A model generated the notes under the pieces. It worked only from the letters and a program-made list of their open reading frames with translations. It did no database searches and had not been told where the DNA came from. This document shows, piece by piece, positions 5,760-9,044 of a stretch of DNA of 9,044 nt (position 1 is its first letter; every line of letters starts with the position of its first letter). A program made the translations under genes and the position numbers. The DNA is from Bacillus_I endophytica_A (GTDB lineage Bacteria > Bacillota > Bacilli > Bacillales > Bacillaceae_H): the NCBI RefSeq assembly GCF_026790145.1, contig NZ_JALAMS010000060.1, positions 1 through 9,044 on the forward strand, read 5' to 3'.

Positions 5760-6737
5760 ATGTTAATTTTAAATACCGATGACCAAAAAAGTTTAGCTGA
5801 TATGAATGAGATTATTGAATGGGCTGCTGTTTCATTAAAGGAATTCTCAGCAGATAAAACCGTTACACCTATCCGTTCAGCCTTACCTTTCAATGAAGGA
5901 CAAAATACCGCATTAGTCATGCCTTCCGTGGCTGAAGGACTTGGAAGTCTTGGATTAAAAGTAGTAAATGTAGCTCCAAATAATAAAGAATTAGGAAAGA
6001 AGACTATAAATGGCGTGGTGATGCTATCAGACTGCAAAACAGGAGAGCCACTTGCTCTTTTAGAAGGATCCTATTTAACTATGATGAGAACAGGGGCTTT
6101 ATCAGGTGTAGCAACAAAATGCTTATCGCGTGAGAATTCAAAAAAGTTATGCGTGATTGGTACGGGAGAACAAGCAAAAGGACTAATTGAAGCTGTACTT
6201 GCTGTTCGAGATATTAAAGAAATCTTACTGTATAACCGAACTGAACAAAAAGCACAGGACTTTTCGGAATATATTAAAAGTAAATTTAGTAAACAGGTAC
6301 GCATCTATTTAGATACAAACGAGGCAGTAAGTGAAGCGGATATTGTGGTTACAACAACCAATTCATCAACACCTGTTTTTTCAGAGTCTCTAAAATCAGG
6401 TACTCATGTGAATGCCGTAGGTTCCTTTAGACCAACAATGCAAGAGTTACCATCTCATGTGATTTCTCAGGCAGATAAAGTAGTCGTAGAATCCAAAGAA
6501 GCTGCATTAGAGGAGACTGGTGATTTACAAGTTCCTATACAAGAAGGCACATTTGATTCAAGTAATATCTATGGAGAACTTGGAAGGATTGTAAATGGAG
6601 AGTATAAAGGAAGGGTTAATGATCAGGAAATTACCGTGTTTAAATCAGTTGGACTCGCTGTTGTCGATATTGTTATTGCTCAGTATTTTTACAAAAAAGC
6701 AATTGAAAATAAGGTGGGCACTAGTATTCAACTATAA
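5760..6737 (+). CDS. Ornithine cyclodeaminase/mu-crystallin family, probable ketimine reductase
   Basis: NAD(P)H-dependent protein of 325 aa from ATG 5760. A perfect SD, GAGGTGAT (5745-5752), is 7 nt before this codon; GTG 5748 and ATG 5751 fall inside that SD and would add 4 or 3 residues. With the longest numbering (329 aa): conserved K71, R114 in MMRTGA, the Rossmann motif GTGEQA at 138-143, NAVGSFRPTMQEL at 222-234 and FKSVGLAVVD at 298-307. In Pseudomonas putida ornithine cyclodeaminase the corresponding stretch carries a catalytic Asp (NAVGGDCPGK, D228) and an acidic E before LMP; here these are F227 and L56. The product therefore looks like delta1-pyrroline-2-carboxylate or other cyclic ketimine reductase (as mu-crystallin) rather than a true cyclodeaminase. 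It follows the dehydrogenase by 69 bp without a terminator and is probably the last gene of the operon. Confidence 0.85.
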   Translation: MLILNTDDQKSLADMNEIIEWAAVSLKEFSADKTVTPIRSALPFNEGQNTALVMPSVAEGLGSLGLKVVNVAPNNKELGKKTINGVVMLSDCKTGEPLALLEGSYLTMMRTGALSGVATKCLSRENSKKLCVIGTGEQAKGLIEAVLAVRDIKEILLYNRTEQKAQDFSEYIKSKFSKQVRIYLDTNEAVSEADIVVTTTNSSTPVFSESLKSGTHVNAVGSFRPTMQELPSHVISQADKVVVESKEAALEETGDLQVPIQEGTFDSSNIYGELGRIVNGEYKGRVNDQEITVFKSVGLAVVDIVIAQYFYKKAIENKVGTSIQL

Positions 6738-6753
6738 GTAGCCACATATGACT

Positions 6754-6784
6754 TAGCTTAATCTAAAAGAACAGATTTTAGCTA
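6754..6784 (+). terminator. Weak hairpin after the operon
   Basis: TAGCTTAATCT and AGATTTTAGCTA pair with one bulged base around the loop AAAAGAAC, about 16 bp after the last plus-strand stop. No U-run follows (TAATTATG), so termination here would be inefficient. It is the only plus-strand candidate found before the convergent gene, apart from the next hairpin. Confidence 0.25.
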
Positions 6785-6815
6785 TAATTATGTATAATCC
6801 ACTCGTAAATAATAA

Positions 6816-6847
6816 GCGTCCGTTTAACCTTTAGATTAAACGGACGC
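6816..6847 (-). terminator. Intrinsic terminator of the MMPL transporter gene
   Basis: GCGTCCGTTTAA and TTAAACGGACGC are exact 12-bp reverse complements around an 8-nt loop. It starts 8 bp after the minus-strand stop codon. In the minus direction the stem is followed by TTATTATTTA, a usable U-rich tail. On the plus strand CCTAAAAC follows, so it should work mainly for the transporter gene, though its stable stem may also slow transcripts from the opposing operon. Confidence 0.75.
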
Positions 6848-6855
6848 CCTAAAAC

Positions 6856-9044
6856 TTATATACTCAATTTCCTTTTTCTTTCTTTTTCCTTTTCTTTTTT
6901 CTTCATCATTTTCATGATAGACTCACCTTCTATATCAATATTAGGCAAAATTTTGTCCAACCATCGTGGTAAATACCAAGCAGATTTTCCTAATAAAGTC
7001 ATGACTGCTGGTACTATGGCTAACCTTACAATAAAGGCATCAAAGAGAACACCAAATGTCAATGCCATCCCCATAATTTTGACCATCGGATCGGGAGTAA
7101 GCATAAAACCTGTAAAAACAGCGATCATAATCAATCCGGCTGCGGTTACTACATTACCACTATTTTCCATCCCAGCTAAAACAGCTTTTCGTGCATCACC
7201 TGTATGAATATATTCCTCTCTCATCCTACTCACAAGGAATACTTCGTAATCCATGGCAAGACCAAATAATATGCTCACCACAATGACAGGAAGGAAGTTT
7301 AAAATAGGGCTTGGGGTCGGGAACCCGAAGAAATCCATAAAATGCCCATCTTGAACTACAAATACAACAAATCCTAATGTAGCTCCTAATGAAAGAACAA
7401 AACCTAATACAGCTTTTAATGGTACAAGAAGAGATCTGAATACAATCACAAGAAGAAGGAAAGCAAACCCAACGATGATGATAGCGAATTTTACCAACGC
7501 CTGTGACAGACCTTCAGAAAGATCAATATCTGCTGCAGTCTGACCTGTTACCAGTAATTCAACTTCCTTATTAGATTTATCCCTAATGTCGTGAACAATA
7601 TCTTTTGTTTTTAGATCGCTAGGACCTGTTTCAGGTGTTACAGATATCATAAATACCTTTCCTGATGAACCCGGTATCGCTGGATTTACTGTTTTTACAT
7701 TTGAAATACCCTTGATTTCTTCAGTTATTTCATTAGCTGCTGTTTGTGCATCCTTTACACTACTATTTGTTTTCGCTACCACAACTAATGAGGAATGATA
7801 TCCTGGTCCATAAGCTTCAGAAAGTAAGTCATACCCTCTTCGTTCTGTTGTTTCTACTGATTTTGTTCCATTGTCAGGAAGCCCAAGTTGCATGTGGAAA
7901 AATGGAGTACTTATAACAACTAGTAGCCCAATTCCTAAAATAGTTACTATAAACGGACGTTTTACTACAAATTTACCCCATTTATTAGAGGAAGTTTGTT
8001 TCTTATCTCTACCTGTTATTTTACTTAATAATCGATTACTCTTATAAGGACCCATTTTGTGACCCATAAGGGCTAATACAGCTGGTACCAAAATTAATGC
8101 AATGAAGACTGCGATTAAGACAGTAAATGCACCAGCAAATCCCATTGCCGTTAAAAAAGGTATTTCCGTAACGGATAATCCAATAAGTCCTATGATAACA
8201 GTAATTCCTGCAAAAACAACAGCACTTCCTGCAGTCCCCGTTGCGATTGCGATGGACTCTCTAACAGAATAATTTTCTTTTAACTGCTGCCTAAAACGAA
8301 CAATGATAAACAATGCATAATCGATTCCGACTGCAAGCCCCAGCATTGCGGCCACAGAAAGCGATACGGATGGAATATCAATAAAATTGGTACCTACCAC
8401 AATGGCTAGCAGCCCGATTCCTAATCCAATAATAGAGGTTAAAATCGGCATCCCTGCAGCCAAAAATGAAGTGAATGTGATAGCCAAGATAACGAAAGCA
8501 ATAATGATGCCTATACCTTCTGCTGGTCCACCTGCTTCAGTTTTTGAAAAGGCGACCGTACCAGCTAGTTCTGTCTGAATTCCAGCATCACGCGTTGTTT
8601 TTATATTTTTTTTGACAATCTTTTTGGATGAGTCTGTGACTTTATCAGCTGCTACCTTATAAGTGACTGTGGCATAGCCTATTTTCTTATTTTCCGATAG
8701 GTTACCCAGTTGTACAGGTGTAGCGATTGAAGTAACCGCACGATCATCCTTTTTGATTTCATTTAATGTTTTCTCTATCACTTGATTGATTTTTTGCGAG
8801 TCTAATGTCTCGCCCTTTGGAGCTTTAAATACTAATTGTACTTGCCCACCTGATTTTTCCTCAGAAGAAGGAAACTCTTTTTGAAGCAATTCTCCAGCAT
8901 CAGCAGATTCCGTGTTTGGCATAGACATTTCTTCACTAAAGGACATTCCCATATTTACCGCCAAAACACCGAGAGCAATCAATATTGCTATCGTTCCACT
9001 AATAATCTTAACCTTATTTCCTGCTACCCAATATCCTAATTTAT
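6856..9044 (-). CDS. MMPL/RND-family membrane transporter (YdfJ-like), 5' end cut by window
   Basis: Large membrane protein of the MMPL branch of the RND superfamily, probably an exporter of lipids or hydrophobic compounds driven by proton flow. The frame stays open to the right edge: codons 8983-9042 translate as KLGYWVAGNKVKIISGTIAI followed by L at the TTG codon 8980-8982, a normal family N-terminus, so TTG 8982 is not the start and only a few codons are missing. About 728 residues are visible, near the family's usual 700-750. There are two repeats of one membrane segment, a roughly 110-140-residue extracellular loop and five segments. Each repeat keeps an Asp-Tyr pair (GIDYALF and AMDYEVF; D221 and D578 counted from TTG 8982) matching the proton-relay pairs of MmpL3. 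The C-terminus is a Lys/Glu/Arg-rich tail. It faces the dehydrogenase operon and has its own terminator, so a functional link is doubtful. Confidence 0.9.
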   Translation of the reverse strand, partial: KLGYWVAGNKVKIISGTIAILIALGVLAVNMGMSFSEEMSMPNTESADAGELLQKEFPSSEEKSGGQVQLVFKAPKGETLDSQKINQVIEKTLNEIKKDDRAVTSIATPVQLGNLSENKKIGYATVTYKVAADKVTDSSKKIVKKNIKTTRDAGIQTELAGTVAFSKTEAGGPAEGIGIIIAFVILAITFTSFLAAGMPILTSIIGLGIGLLAIVVGTNFIDIPSVSLSVAAMLGLAVGIDYALFIIVRFRQQLKENYSVRESIAIATGTAGSAVVFAGITVIIGLIGLSVTEIPFLTAMGFAGAFTVLIAVFIALILVPAVLALMGHKMGPYKSNRLLSKITGRDKKQTSSNKWGKFVVKRPFIVTILGIGLLVVISTPFFHMQLGLPDNGTKSVETTERRGYDLLSEAYGPGYHSSLVVVAKTNSSVKDAQTAANEITEEIKGISNVKTVNPAIPGSSGKVFMISVTPETGPSDLKTKDIVHDIRDKSNKEVELLVTGQTAADIDLSEGLSQALVKFAIIIVGFAFLLLVIVFRSLLVPLKAVLGFVLSLGATLGFVVFVVQDGHFMDFFGFPTPSPILNFLPVIVVSILFGLAMDYEVFLVSRMREEYIHTGDARKAVLAGMENSGNVVTAAGLIMIAVFTGFMLTPDPMVKIMGMALTFGVLFDAFIVRLAIVPAVMTLLGKSAWYLPRWLDKILPNIDIEGESIMKMMKKKEKEKERKRKLSI
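6868..6904. repeat. 37-bp homopyrimidine (coding-strand homopurine) tract
   Basis: Every base from 6868 to 6904 on the plus strand is C or T. On the coding strand it is an A/G-only run that encodes the charged tail KMMKKKEKEKERKRK of the transporter (its last part). Such low-complexity tracts are prone to replication slippage, and the tail length is likely to vary between strains. Confidence 0.7.

Noticed and set aside
8387..8578. Small plus-strand frame inside the transporter gene (also 6914-7207)
   Set aside because: These are antisense shadows of the strongly supported MMPL coding sequence.
8980..8982. TTG as the start of the MMPL gene
   Set aside because: The frame continues upstream to the window edge and encodes the expected first membrane segment.

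Overview
The window is AT-rich and reads as chromosomal DNA of a low-GC Gram-positive bacterium. Strong Shine-Dalgarno sequences (AAGGAGAT, AGGAGG, AAAGGAGG), sigma-A-like promoters, a CcpA-type cre element and CodY-like boxes point to the Bacillaceae; the species cannot be named. There are no RNA genes, insertion sequences, prophage genes or CRISPR arrays.

Layout: (1) 1-132 holds no gene, only a perfect 32-bp palindrome that probably terminates the first gene. (2) 133-681, minus strand: a 182-aa XRE-type helix-turn-helix regulator with a C-terminal cupin sensor domain. (3) 682-1251: a 570-bp divergent intergenic region, unusually rich in control signals: a near-consensus sigma-A promoter at 916-944, a second promoter at 1171-1199 overlapped by a cre-like site, two CodY-like boxes, and four related AT-rich inverted repeats with a constant 7-nt spacer. 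(4) 1252-2595, plus: BrnQ-type amino-acid carrier. (5) 2704-5690, plus: four tightly packed genes (overlaps of 4, 8 and 4 bp) encoding a split flavin/iron-sulfur amino-acid dehydrogenase: a BFD-type [2Fe-2S] protein, a second [2Fe-2S] ferredoxin-like protein, an HcnB/opine-oxidase-A-like FAD subunit and a DAO-family catalytic FAD subunit. (6) 5760-6737, plus: an ornithine cyclodeaminase/mu-crystallin family protein that lacks the acidic residues of true ornithine cyclodeaminase and is better read as a cyclic ketimine reductase. (7) 6856 to beyond 9044, minus: an MMPL/RND-family membrane transporter, convergent with the operon and separated from it by a terminator hairpin; its first few codons lie outside the window.

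Working model (inference): the XRE-cupin protein controls an uptake-and-conversion operon. BrnQ imports an amino or imino acid. The four-subunit dehydrogenase oxidises it to an imine, passing electrons through two flavins and two iron-sulfur centres to an unknown acceptor. The reductase then converts a cyclic imine such as delta1-pyrroline-2-carboxylate to the L-imino acid. Taken together this could turn a D-imino acid (for example D-proline) into L-proline, or process a hydroxyproline or opine-like substrate. No racemase, epimerase, dehydratase or arginase is present in the window to settle the substrate. The MMPL gene is probably unrelated.
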